From Hyalella azteca (Eukaryota; Arthropoda; Malacostraca; Amphipoda; Hyalellidae), in contig NW_025930611.1 of NCBI RefSeq assembly GCF_000764305.2, positions 62,001 to 126,000 of the forward strand: DNA of 64,000 bases. Reading direction: 5' to 3'. Both the position numbers and the translations under genes were made by a program. The notes beneath the pieces were generated by a model. That model saw nothing but the letters and a program-made list of their open reading frames with translations, did not search any database and was not told the origin of the DNA. This document shows positions 46,200 through 58,172 of this stretch, one piece after another. Positions within the stretch are counted from its first letter, which is position 1. Every line of letters starts with the position of its first letter.

Positions 46200-49050
46200 T
46201 TAATAACGATACTGTGTGATTTTAATATATAAATTTTTACTGAATGCTTGAATCGAAGTGAAAAATCTGTCAGAATGTCAGATCCCCAACTAAACTATTA
46301 TCACAGCATGACCTCGAATCATCGAAGGTATTATTACTCATAAGCGATCAGCAAGTTAGGTGTCGAGTGAACAAAAACCGAGGATAATGCAGTACATTGA
46401 TGAATGTCTGGCACTGAGGTTATATGCTAAATTCATTCGTCTGAAATAGTAATTAGTAAAAAGAGAGTTTGTGATATTATATTTAATAAACATTCCACCA
46501 GTTGTGAGACGAGTAACATAGCGAGTCGTTTAGTACTGTTATATAGTTGTTTTATAGAATACATGTAATTTATCAGAGAAAGATAAATACGCGCATAAAA
46601 TATCCAAGTCCTTATATCCCACAGAGATAAATTTGAAACAGCAAAGGGTGACTAATGGAACATAGAAAAATAGACACCGAAATGCGAGTTGGATACTGGA
46701 TGCAGCAGCAAAACCTTCATTTAATATCATTAAATAGCATAATCATTTAAATTCTGTTGGAGAGATTAACTACGTCCATGACGTGTATTAATATACAGGT
46801 CTGCTGACCTCGAAATATTAAGCTATTCTGCTGCTGTGAATATGAATTGCATAGTTAGTGTCTACAGTTACTGCCTGTTTTTAGCATTTGTTTAGTGAAT
46901 GCGGTCAAGAAACAGAACATTTGGTAGAATTTAATCAATTTAGGTCAATTATTAATAGTTTTATACACAAAACTCTATCCACTGAGGAAAGCGCAATGGC
47001 AGTAGAATATCGCGAAGGAACCGTTACGATTATTGTTGTGCGTTTATTGGTAGTAATTACAAACTTCTTTACGTAAGCGGATGAAAGGATAAGCGGATAA
47101 ACTCTGAGCTCATAGATGGAAGAAATGTGACGTGAAGTGATATTAAATTTTATTCGTTTGAATGTTATTAAGATTCGTTAAGAAGAGCTGCATCGTAGAT
47201 GAGGTGTGACGCACTGTTCAGAGTTGAGGTGACCGTAGCAAGCTCTGGTGATAGTTTAATGCTATGATATTTTAATGAATCAGAAAAAAAATATTTTTTT
47301 TTTCAGAAAAATATTTTTTTTCTAACAAGAATTGGAAAATTTCACTATTTAATATTTTTTGCACCTAATTTATTCCCAACTTGAGATGGAGAGTAGACTA
47401 AATTTCGTTTTTAATAAAGAATAGCAAACTTTGGTCGATAAATTTGGCATGAGGAACTTATAATACAGCGTCACAGTCTCGTAATCCGTTAGAAAGTGAG
47501 TCGCATTGTAGACAAGTCAGCGGACAGTTGAGTTCAAGTGCATGGAGGCTTCTCTCAACCTCTCACCACGATCGCATGGCCTTGCGGCTCCAAAAAACTT
47601 TTACAACCATAAAAAATTATATTTCTGAATTCAGAGCGAGGAATCCGGATGGGCACAAAATTTCAACATTTTTTTTGTAAATAATATTGATAAAACATTT
47701 GTTCCTAATTCAGAGAAGAAATTTAAAGTTTCCAGCGTTTTTTTTTATATTATACCGCCATTCTAACTTCACAACTGATGCATGATAGGAAAATTAAATC
47801 ATTTCATTTCTTGGTTATATTATTTACAAATTTATAAATTGATTGGTAACTGAATTAAATTCCGGAGTCAGACTACCGTCGTCAAATCATTCCGGCTGGA
47901 CATGCGTCATCATAATGCAAAATAAAACAAATAAATAAAAATTTCAGAAAATTTTCTATGATTTTAGACTGTCATAGAATCCGAGTGGGGATGAAATTAC
48001 AACATATTAATTCGTAAATAATATTGATAAGACATTTCTCTTCGATTAAAAGTGGAAATCCAACATTACTAGCGTTTTTTCATTCTTTCGCCATTTCAAC
48101 GTTACGGCTGACTCGAAATAAGAAAATTAAATACTTTTACTGTCATAGCACATTAGATGAAAATTTTTAGTAAATTGATGGGTTACTCAATTAAAACCAG
48201 AATCGAACTATCGTCATTAAATCAATCTGGCTGGACCTGTGTCATCATAATACAAATAAATAATGCAGGAAATGTTGCCCGTTTCCATATTGTGAGTTTG
48301 TTGATTGTAATGAAGTAGTATGCAAATTTGCCAGCACTGGCAATCAGACCGCTGAGATTAAGCGCGACCAGCTTCGACGTGGTCGATAAATTTGTGGCAG
48401 CCGTCAGTCAAGCTGCTGATCCCGACTGGCGTACTGGTTCCTCTCTTATAGGATTATAGCTCCGACGCCAGGGTGAGTTGTTGCGTGAGATAGTGGTCAG
48501 ATTTGAATGCATTATGAAATGCCGTGATGTTAGTGAACCTATTGATTTATTCTGCGTAGGTATTTACTCTTTCTTTCTATTTTAGATTCACGCGCTTAAA
48601 CTCAAAACTCCATGCTTTAGCTTTCTCTCTGCGCATTCGATTTATTGTAGATCCGATTAACGCTGGATCTTGAGACTTTGCAGAGCGTATATAAAACATG
48701 AATCTGTCCTGCAGCAATTCTCAAATGCCTGGACATTATGACATCACACTTTCAAGTCATTATAAGTGATTTATTCAACACATACAATATCTGAGTACCA
48801 GCAACAAACAGTTCTATTATAGGAAATTGGTTATTAGTTCAGACCAGCTTAAGTTAAACTTCATTGCTTGTATTGTCGTTCTAACGTCATTATACAAAGG
48901 AAAGTGTTACCCGTGTGAAGCGTTGCTTCAAGTCAGGTGCTTGCCTCTGCCGGCGGGCGGCGGCGCTGGCTGCCTCAGTGATCCGACAGCGTCGGTTGAG
49001 GGAGGAGGGTGATGCTAAGCGGGTGCATTTATTGGAGGGTGACTGATGTA
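46200..49050 (+). repeat. Large inverted repeat, left arm
   Basis: Matches the reverse complement of 60813-63300 over most of its length, including ataagcgatcagca, ggacgtagttaatctc-type blocks and the GC-rich end with gatccgacagcgtcggttga. Longer than the right arm because it holds an extra copy of a ~350-bp submodule (near 47640-48060). No gene recognised inside. Confidence 0.85.
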
Positions 49051-50149
49051 TAATTGCGATACTGGGGTGGCAATACATAAACACATATTTTAGGAAGAAG
49101 TATATTTAAGCATATAAATTGAATAAGAAGTACATTTAGGCATATATTTTGAATAAAAAGGATGTAGATTATTAAATACACTGCATGAAATGATAAGATT
49201 TTAAAGCTGATTTTCAGAAAAGCCGACATGAACTTCCACTCGTAAGCGTAAGCTCCAGCAGGGCCCATACTTTCAAAACTGGCTAAGTGAACGTAAGTAC
49301 TTACGCTCTATTTTCTTGTCTATGATTGGTGGATTTTGGTTGAAAGGCCGTCAATAATTGGCTGATGAACTTACGATCTATTGATTTTTTTTGAAAGTAT
49401 TACAGGCTGCTATTACATTTGACCTGCAACAGCATTATAAAATTTGTTCAGTAAATATAAGAATATTACAGTATGAGTTTCAAACTTTCAGTCAGTTTTC
49501 GAATGTTCTATTTACAAAAATTGAACGGATCTCACAATTTAATTATATGACCCATCAAATTATATATTCAAATAATGATGAGCATTCTCTTGAAATTGAA
49601 ATACGATGATTTATCAAGATGTTTTCACGTTGAAAAATGAATGTAAAAAATATTTATTCGGAATTAAAATTCTCATGTCAACTCAATGCGTCTTTAAATA
49701 TATTTGATCATAATTTAGTAATAAATAACCCTTATTTCTCCACACACGCAAATATAGCTGTGTCTACTTTAATTAAGTCATGCAAAAATTCATGACTAAT
49801 GATGAAGCGTGTCCATGTTGGGAAATAAGATAAGCAATTGATGTAGAATAATGTCTATATTCATCTTATAACGGCGGGTATCGTGCCTTGCGGCTACATA
49901 AATAATATACCAATGCAAACTGGATCCGCAACCTACATCTGCTGCGAGAATCTAGGCTCGACCAAAATAATGAAACATTATTTTGTAATTGAGATTAGAA
50001 TCACATTATTCATCATAATTGCGAAGATTTAGACATTTTTGACGTATTGTTCACACAAATCGAACTATTTCCATTTGATGTTATACGGAAAATTGAGTAA
50101 TTGGGTTTTTCATGATATAATTATATCGTTACGCAAATACATTTTATAG

Positions 50150-50290
50150 ATGGGTAACTCAATTAAAAGGCAGAATTGACTTCCAGGCTCAAAATCATTC
50201 TGGCTGGACATGCGTCATCACAAAGCAAATACATAATGCAGAAAATGTTGCCGGTTTCTATATTGCGAGTTTGTTGGTAAATTCAACAAT
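50150..50290 (+). repeat. Extra copy of an inverted-repeat submodule
   Basis: Contains gggtaactcaattaaaa, tctggctggacatgcgtcat and gcgagtttgttgg, also found near 47860, 48180 and, inverted, near 61570-61690. Confidence 0.7.
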
Positions 50291-50811
50291 TCATTCTGCG
50301 CAGTTATTGGGAAATGAATGCAACTAAAAGTTTACCAGCGCCATGACGGGAACTATTTTCACTCAGTATCATCCCCAGAATTTGGACAAAAGAGTAGCAA
50401 TAACAATAGCCACTCTTCCTCTGCAGCCACTCAATATGTAATTGACTTAATATATACTTTAAGCAGTGATAAAGTGTTGCGTAATTCTCTATTAACTGAA
50501 TGAATTCGTTAATGGAAGCTAATCTAATCAGTGCTTCATATTTATTCATGATAAAGAAATTAAAATTTCTTGCTCCAACAGAAAACTATAGGGGCCCAAG
50601 CTGAATAAAATGTATTACTTAGCTCAGTTCTACAGGGGTCAGATACACAAACAAGTTATCTATGACCGTATTTATTCGGGTCATATCTATAAAAAAAACT
50701 TGCCGTCCAGTACCAGGACCTGAAAAAGTATTTTAGTAATTCAAAAAATAAATTAAATTCGCAACATTTTTAATGCGTGAAACGCAGTTTGCTTTAAAAA
50801 TTTCGTCTGCT

Positions 50812-50930
50812 TGCCAGAAAACTAAACTTTCATCTGATGCCTGTTGTGGGCTGTCTGTCGGTCACGTCACCATGTAAAGAAAACGAGCGATATTTATCAA
50901 GCAATCGAACTACGGAACATATAGAGAATT
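50812..50930 (+). repeat. Short repeat (inverted partner 63410-63510)
   Basis: gcctgttgtgggctg, gtcacgtcacca and cgagcgatatttatcaagca occur in reverse complement at 63410-63510. Confidence 0.75.
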
Positions 50931-51207
50931 ACTTGTTTACACACGTGCGATCGATGACCAGAGAATTCGTTGATTTATATTATCAGTGAGTGGAACTTTT
51001 CTTCAGATGACGGTAGATTAAAAGGCAATTTCCAGGAAGTACTTCTTATTTATTAACGACGTTTCGAATGCAACAAACATTCATTTTCAAGTTAGAAGAA
51101 GCATTAAACATTGAAATTTTGGTGGGAATGAGTACATAATCCAAGTAAATAGGTTACAACAGTAAAATTTTTATGACCAAAAATTACTCGGAAAATTCTT
51201 ACAGAGT

Positions 51208-51669
51208 TCAGACAAATCCGGTAGTCAGAAAATAGATAACTGGAGTCCAATCTGTAGAGACATGGGGCTCAGCTATCGCCGGTCGGTTGTTGTCGGGCCA
51301 CTGCTTGATCACGATGCTGGTGAGTACCTTCAGCACAACGCGAGTGACGGTCTGGTTGTGAGTGACGGTCTGGTTGTAAGCTTCTCTCGCGTGGTTCACC
51401 TGCCCTCCTGTTTGAAGGTAGCTAACGAGACAGCGGCTCGGTGTCTCGATTGTTAGTCCAATTTGTCCGATGTTGTCTAAAACATGAAGAAGTCTACAAC
51501 CTTCTTTGAAGCAAAATTTATAGACAACACCGGCCTCTCGGATAACTGCCGGGTTTTTGCAGGGGCCTTTGTTCAAGGGGGGAGGGGTAAGTGGTCCCCC
51601 GATGGAGGTGTACGGCAGACCCAGAGCACCAGCCCCGAGTACTGCAGACCCAGAGGATGGTGACAACAC
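51208..51669 (-). pseudogene. Penelope-like retroelement, GIY-YIG endonuclease scrap
   Basis: A 153-codon frame contains KNPAVIREAGVVYKFCFKEG, then NIGQIGLTIETPSRCL and SYLQTGGQVNHAREAYN. The GVVY ... NIGQ pair and the spacing fit a decayed GIY-YIG domain of Penelope-type elements. The reverse transcriptase is absent. It lies in what should be intron 2 of the TFG-like gene. Confidence 0.6.
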
Positions 51670-51720
51670 TACCTTACACTTGATGGTGACGTCACTACCT
51701 TACACTTGATGGTGAACTCG
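51669..51720. repeat. 26-bp duplication of the TFG exon 2 end and donor
   Basis: The unit holding ACCATCAAGTGTAAG|GTAGTG occurs twice (donors at 51699 and 51673), giving two possible splice donors 26 bases apart. Confidence 0.75.
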
Positions 51721-51835
51721 GCCGTGTTGCCGGTTGATGTAATCTTGTCCCGGAAGACGCGCTGCATCATCAAGACGAGTTCATCAAACGTCAGGTCCGC
51801 GTTGTTGATGGCAGGACACGGACGTCCTGTCCAGG
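51699..51835 (-). CDS. TFG: TFG orthologue, coding exon 2 (PB1 domain), with a 1-base deletion
   Basis: The exon reads PGQDVRVLP, then after a one-base frame change near 51810, INNADLTFDELVLMMQRVFR then DKITSTGNTAEFTIKCK, ending at donor AAG|GTAGTG. This is the PB1 domain of TFG (Trk-fused gene), which organises COPII coat at ER exit sites. The acceptor ggccag (phase 0) fits exon 1; a second acceptor five bases upstream exists. The missing base (CCATC where CCCATC is expected) may be an assembly error or a real mutation. Later exons were not found in the window. Confidence 0.75.
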
Positions 51836-51869
51836 CTGGCCTGCTCATATATGCCTTATATTAATGTAT

Positions 51870-52135
51870 GGCTTATATTATTATATTAAAACCTCATATA
51901 TATCAATGGGTGTTTAATGTATATATATTGCTTATATCAATGTTTAAATATGGGTCTTATTAATGAATATTTATGGCTTATATTAATGTATGTATATATA
52001 TGGGTTATATTTATGTATACATATATGGGTTATATTAATGCAAGTAATATGAATTATGCATATATATATTCATGGGTTATATTATTGAATATATATATAT
52101 ATATGGGTTAGATTGTTGTATATTTATGGGTTATA
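51870..52135. repeat. AT-rich degenerate tandem repeat
   Basis: Irregular units of tatatatgggttatattaatg, just upstream of TFG exon 2 in intron 1. Confidence 0.7.
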
Positions 52136-52904
52136 ATTAAGTACTTATAACATCTGTTCTCTGACATCATATTAAAAATTGAGCAAAAAAAATAATTAGA
52201 CATATTCAGAAAATTTAATCTTAAACTAAAAACAAACTTTGTACTAGATATAATTTTAATTAATTGATGATAAGGTTATCCATGCATTATTTTTTCAAAG
52301 AAATTTTGCATAATATAACATGCCAGATTGTAAAATGATTTACATTGTAAAACATTCTTCAACAATATAAATGTTCAATAAGTTCCTTAATAAATATTAT
52401 AATTAGGAATTTTCATCAATTTTCTTTCCAGACAAACAACTGTGAACGAAAATTCCAAAATGGCACATGCGACATCTGTGACAATTTCTCCACTGCAATT
52501 GCATATATTTTGTTAAAAAATCTATAGGAGCTTCCAAGTTCACTAAATAACATTGAAGCTTATTCACTGAATAAGAAGAACAGTTGATATATAGTACCTA
52601 CATTGCTCAACAATCTATGAATTTGAGTTATAAATTACATTTTAGAGGATCTCACTTTGAGATTAGACTTACAAGAAGCTCCAAGCCATGCTAATATCAC
52701 ATAAGCATTACTCATATGAATAAGTATAGGATAGGATAGATAGGATATATATAGGATGGATATAGGATTGATTTCTAACTCTTATTAGCTAGGAGTCTAA
52801 ATTACCATCTTTAGATTCAACTAGTAATCATATCAGACTAGGACAATCAGACTAGGGAGCGTGCATTGCAAAAAATTTTGGACTTGGTGAGGCTATTTTT
52901 TTAG

Positions 52905-53000
52905 AAGTTTGTTTTTGAATGCAAGCCGACAAGACTCGACGACAGGCCCTCATCGGCCTAATCATCTGCATTGATTCATGCTATGCTATGCTAGCAATAC
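52905..53000 (+). mobile_element. Short LINE-tail relative inside TFG intron 1
   Basis: Contains gactcgacgacaggccctc followed by gctatgctatgct simple units, resembling the 3' tail of the LINE at 26062-26460. Only the tail is left. Confidence 0.45.
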
Positions 53001-53048
53001 ACATAATTATATGCTTATAATAACTGGGAGTTGGAGATGTAATCTTAC

Positions 53049-53110
53049 CTTAATGACAAGCTTGCCGAAGTCTTGACTCTTCTCAGTCATGTTGCTGGCA
53101 AGTGCTGCTA
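53049..53110 (-). CDS. TFG: TFG orthologue, first coding exon
   Basis: ATG at 53088-53090 starts MTEKSQDFGKLVIK, which ends at donor AAG|GTAAGA. TFG proteins begin with a short variable stretch and then GKLIIK at the first PB1 strand, with Lys7-type basic residues used for PB1 pairing. An acceptor (atccacag at 53111) shows that the 5' UTR starts in an upstream exon. Phase 0 joins exon 2 after a ~1.2-kb intron. The gene runs leftwards. Confidence 0.75.
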
Positions 53111-53113
53111 CTG

Positions 53114-56100
53114 TGGATCCCTCACTGCATAGTCTGCTCACTTGAGAATTGAATAATTTACATTAAAATCATCTGCTATTTAATGATTGGAGAAATCCTA
53201 TTTATTTCTGAAAACAAATAGCTCCAAAGTGACATATTTTTGATAACTTTGAAATCTTGCAGCTCGATCTTACACTTTTTTTCAGCAATTACCTAGCAGA
53301 TAATTATTCTAGTAAGAATCTATTGGCTCCAAATATGGTAAGAAAGCTGTAGTTTCAGCTAGGAAAGAAGATATATATAAATATATATGTTGAGTGCATG
53401 AGATGCCTGTTGTGGCCACATCAGACAGCTTGCCAAACATATCAAAATATGCTATAACAAAAGCCAAGGTAGAAATATATCTACTTTTCAAGTCAGAAAA
53501 AAAAAACAAGACAAAATTTCAGTCAATTTTCTCCTGCCACTTCAAGAGCAGCAAGATTTGCACAGACCTCAGTCACCACAGCTCTAGTGTTGCTGACCAT
53601 AATTGAAATTATTTATTTGAACATGAAAGTAGATATACGAAGCATAATTTTCCAATGGCTCTAAAATAACTTTGTAGGTTGTAGCTATTATACGGTATGT
53701 TAATTAAACCCTATAAATCTAACTTCTGACCAGTAGTATATGGTTTTTATTAAGGAGTGGCAAGTTTAGTGTAGTAGGTATCTGCAGAGTGAGTCATTGG
53801 TCAATCATGGGTCATTGATTGTCAATCTTGAATATTGAGCATAATTTTCAAAAAATCAAGGGTGAAAATGAAAGTTTTGCAGATAATTTTAGGAACCTGT
53901 CCATTAAAATACACCCTTATTCTTTATTTCAACCAAAACATTAAGCAAGCACAATAGAAACAGGTGAAATTATCAGTGGGCATGGTTGTTTTTGTCTGGT
54001 ACTCTCATTCATGATTAGCCAGACTATCGGGAATTTTTTAGACTCTTCCTTTATTAGCAAGGTTTAAATGTTCCAAGTTCCAACATACTGCTGAAATCTC
54101 ATAGCATCCGAGTCCATTTTGAAAAATTAGGCACAAGACACCCATGGATTAGACAAAAAGCTCCCATGCCTGCATTCAATGCCAACAATTTTTATAACCT
54201 TAACCTAATTTCTTTGGTAAAAAATAAGAAAAATAACTTATTTTTGCAAAAAAAATTCCAATAAGCCCTTATAAAACAGTTTTTACCTGTGATTTTTGGG
54301 AAATTGTTTCCAATATTCCAGCTTGGTGACCTGAGTGACTCATTTGAAATTAATTTGAAATCTTGTGGCTTAGGATTAGAATTTTCTTACTTGTTTCTGA
54401 AATTTTGCGGCTCTGTCGTGACAAATTTTTAATAGGTACCTATATTTGAAAACTCGCGGCCCCAATGTTAACTTTTGTTAACAATTAGGAGGTAACTCAT
54501 CTGATGGGAATCTTGCGGTTCTAGAAACGGCTGGAAAGCTCTAGTTGCGACCCTAAAAGATAAAAGGGAGATGTTTTCCATGCTTGTTGTGGCTTGGTAC
54601 CGTAATGCAATTAACTGAAATTAGTCAGGGTTCTAGAAAATTTCTATTTGCCAATATATTCCTATTTGGCATTTGCCACTAATGCATAATGCATTCACAA
54701 CAAGTGGACAGTGGTTTATTTCCAGTAGCCAATTTTCCAATTTGGATTGAATCTTGATTGATGCCTGAGGCTAATGGCAGTTTAATTATCTTTTAACATA
54801 CCGGTACCGGTACCTATTTAAATAAATATTTTAAACTGAATTATCATGCAGCAGTTTTTCAATTAACCTGATATTTACTTGATAAATTAAAAATTAGCCT
54901 GATTACATTACTGTAGACTTTGGAGATTGGACCTCAAAATGCAAGTAAAAAGTAGAAGTTCTCCAATCTAGTAAATTCTAGTGATTTTTTTGCAGTGAAC
55001 TAGCATTAAGAACATCCATATTTATAGCCATAACTTGCATTCAGTAGAGCTTTCCTGCCATTTTTGGAACCCCAAGATTAATGCTAGATGAATTACCTAC
55101 TACCTAATTGTTGACTAAATTGCATGATTGGACTGAAAGTTGCAAAATGTTTTGCCACATTGAATATATAAGATTGTAGAAAAAAGTAGGAAAATTCCAA
55201 TCCAGCCCTAGTCCCTAGGTAGGTCACCCGTCACCGTAGGTGTAGGGTAGTTAAATAAATTAGAATTGCAGGTACCTAGATAATTTAATGGATTTAATAA
55301 TTAGCATTCAGGTCACTTGACTGTTCCTATGTAAATCATTAAATGTCAGTAAATGGTAATTTACATTTTTCAGAAATTGAAACAAATTATAAATATATAG
55401 CTGGAAGCCAGCTGATAAAAATATGCAAGTCATTGCTATTTGCTAATGCTGAACCAGACAACCAGTGAAGTTGTGTGAAGTGTGAACCATGTCCATGGTG
55501 ATGGCGACATGACATATTCTCTCTTGATTATATTGGACATTAGCGCACAGCCCGCATGGCGCTCAGGGTCCTGGACAGGATGGAATTCTAATTTTGAAGG
55601 TTCATATATTATTTCGATCCACCAAGACCACTGTGCAGAGAGTGGATGTATATTGCAAGATCTTTGGTGATGCTTCAGTAGCAAAATTTATGCCCTCAGA
55701 AGATCTTGCCGACACATTTAGATTGTAATTCTTGCGTTTAATATATTTGTCAGTCTTTGGCACACTATTTAGAAAAAAGTAAGGTTTCTGGTATGTTGGA
55801 TGAATCAGAATGCAGTAAAGCTTGTCCAGAAATCGGTTGCGATGAGTTCCTGCCAAAAAAATGTAAACAAAATGTAGTTGTGGTCACATTAGAGCGGTCA
55901 GACTGCATCAAGCATCATCACATATTCAGTTTACATTTGCTGTACAATTGGACTGTTTTTATGGTAAAATTAGTTATTTGGGGTAACACGTGCATGCAAC
56001 CTTGTAAATAAGTTTGTGGCTTGTAAATAGTTTTTCATTACTCAGCGTAAATGGCTTTTCATTGAAAATTACCCGGCGACGCATCTTAAAAATGGTCACC

Positions 56101-56460
56101 GACGCTTTGGGCTTTAAAACCCATATATTGGCGATGCTGCTTCCACCTTCTGCACCCTGGCACCAAGACCACTTTTACTACCCAACATCATTATTTGAGG
56201 CAAAAAATGAACTTCTTAAAAGCTTAAAACACGTACGCTAACTTGCTCAATTTCTATAAAGTACCTAATCACTTAGAAGTTGTAAGCCTGCACCTTTCAC
56301 TCAACAATTAAAATTAGACTTATAAAAAGTATTAGTTATTTGAAAATTTGTCTCTTAAGTTGACTGCAATGAACTAAACTTCATTAAGTAATTATAACTA
56401 CGCTGCAAAGGAGAGTTTTCCATCATGCACACTAAACACCCAATTCAGAGTTCAGACAAG
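53114..56460. other. No gene recognised
   Basis: Should include the TFG promoter and 5' UTR exon, which I cannot locate. Otherwise AT-rich, without long frames. Confidence 0.35.
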
Positions 56461-57189
56461 CAGAACTACCGTCAACCGGGGCTACTCGGAACTGGCGGGC
56501 TACTCGGGACAGACCTCCGACACGGCGTAAATCTGTTATAGTAGCAAAACTAATTGGAATATTGCAAAACTAAATATAGTGGCGTAAGCGTCAACATTTT
56601 TCCCATCTATGTAGTATAAAGGAAGTTGAAAAATTACTACATTTACTAGCTTTGAAAAATTCCTGAAAAAAAATGGTGAAAAATGCTATTTTCAAAAGTT
56701 ACTTCTGCCAAGGTCTGTAGCCAAAAAAATATTCGCAGTATGAAAAATTTTACTTGCATAAAAGATGCACCCAGGTGTCTGCTTGAAAACATAATTGACA
56801 GAATTGTCCTAACTCATTCCAAAAAAAGGCGGCTATTTCTGCATGGCGGGGCTATTTGGGACACCCCCAAAAATGCATTTACAGTAGAACCTCAGTAAGC
56901 AAAGGGTCCAGTTAAGAAAAAATGGATTAAAACAAAGAATGTTGAGTACATTTATCTCGCTCGGCGAAAAAAATTTCACTTATCGAAAAATTAGTGCATC
57001 ATCGGTCATCACAAAATTGTCCATAGAAAGCTATATATATAATTGTGCACCGGGAATCATAGAATGAAAAGTAATTGACATAAACTATGATTTATTTCTC
57101 CAAAATATATGATGGTTGTCACTAAAACATTCCTTTCTGTTTCAGGTATGTTTTTCACAATCTTTTTTATAGTAAATTCACTTGACCCA

Positions 57190-57362
57190 ATTAAAATGGC
57201 ACATAAACAAGCGCATGGCGCATAAACGAGCACTATTGTGCTTGCCATGTCCGTCTGTCTGTCCGTCCGTCTGTCCATTCGTCTGTGACTTCAAGTTTTC
57301 GTCTACAAGAAAATGCGCTCTCTGTCACTCACTGCAGTGAGTACTGAGTTATATTTTTTATA
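57190..57362 (+). repeat. Dispersed palindrome/(GTCC)n repeat, copy 4
   Basis: Same core inside the TA-flanked element at 56469-58170. The GTCGACGA palindrome is degraded to GTCTACAAG, but CACTCACTGCAGTGAGTACT is intact. The phrase atagtaaattcact occurs on both sides (near 57169 and 57360), possibly marking an insertion footprint. Confidence 0.6.
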
Positions 57363-57546
57363 GTAAATTCACTCAACCCAATTAAAATGGTGTGAAATTA
57401 CAAGCTGTCCTGTGAGCTTACAGATACAGAAAAAATGCTATATGGCTGCTGAAATGAAGCTTGCAGTGGACAAGGTTGTTGTAAATGCTCAATGGCATGT
57501 TCATGGATACGGTAATATCACATCAATAATACAGTAATAATAGATA

Positions 57547-57777
57547 CCGTCAACTGGGGTGACTTCCGTCAACTGGGGTGACTTCCGCTGCGTTTTTGAT
57601 TTTGTTTTGCAAACAAAAGCAGGGTCATAAATGATGGCCAAAGTCTCTCAGGCGTTTATGACCTTGTTTATGACCCAGGCGTTTATGACCCCGGCGTTTA
57701 TGACCCCGGTGTTTACGAGCCCGTTTTTGTTTGCAAAACAAAATAAAAAACGGGGCCGAATTTACCCCAGTTGACGG
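57547..57777. mobile_element. Nested 231-bp MITE with related ends
   Basis: Inverted arms of ~65 bp starting CCGTCAACTGGGG are flanked by TA (57545-57546, 57778-57779). The centre is a short array of ggcgtttatgacccc. The ends resemble those of the host element, so both may use one transposase. Confidence 0.8.
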
Positions 57778-58172
57778 TAATTGGTAATGGTAATATCATC
57801 AATAAAGGAAAAACAAGTAAAAATCACTGAAAATGTCATTTATTCTACCTCTACATCATCTACAATGAAAGAGGAGAATTTCAGAGTACTGTTAGTAATG
57901 GATGAGTACGCTCTGCATGCTTCAAATATTTTAAAATGAAGTTTTATTCCCAGTGTCCCGAGCAGCCGCTGTTCGACGGGGCTACTCGGGACACTCTTTT
58001 TTTTCTTCTGGTACCTTACGAATAGCATATGGAATTTTTTTTTAAGATGCCATTCGATAGCCCTCACAAAGAGCTATAAAATGAGCCTAATTTTGTTTGT
58101 GAAATGTTTCATGGTAAGAAGTTATGAATGAAAAACTTTCAAAAGTGTCCTGAGTAGCCCCGCTTGATGGTA

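Larger units (their letters stand above)
56469..58170. mobile_element. TA-flanked pogo/mariner-type element, no transposase
   Basis: Ends CCGTCAACCGGGGCTACTCGG and, in reverse, CCATCAAGCGGGGCTACTCAGG are flanked by TA at 56467-56468 and 58171-58172. The motif ggggctactcgggaca recurs near both ends in both orientations. It contains a nested TA element and a palindrome/(GTCC)n repeat. Confidence 0.7.

Noticed and set aside
50318..50503. 61-codon plus-strand frame rich in Ser and Asn
   Set aside because: Low complexity and next to a dispersed repeat module; no second copy kept the frame as far as I could see.
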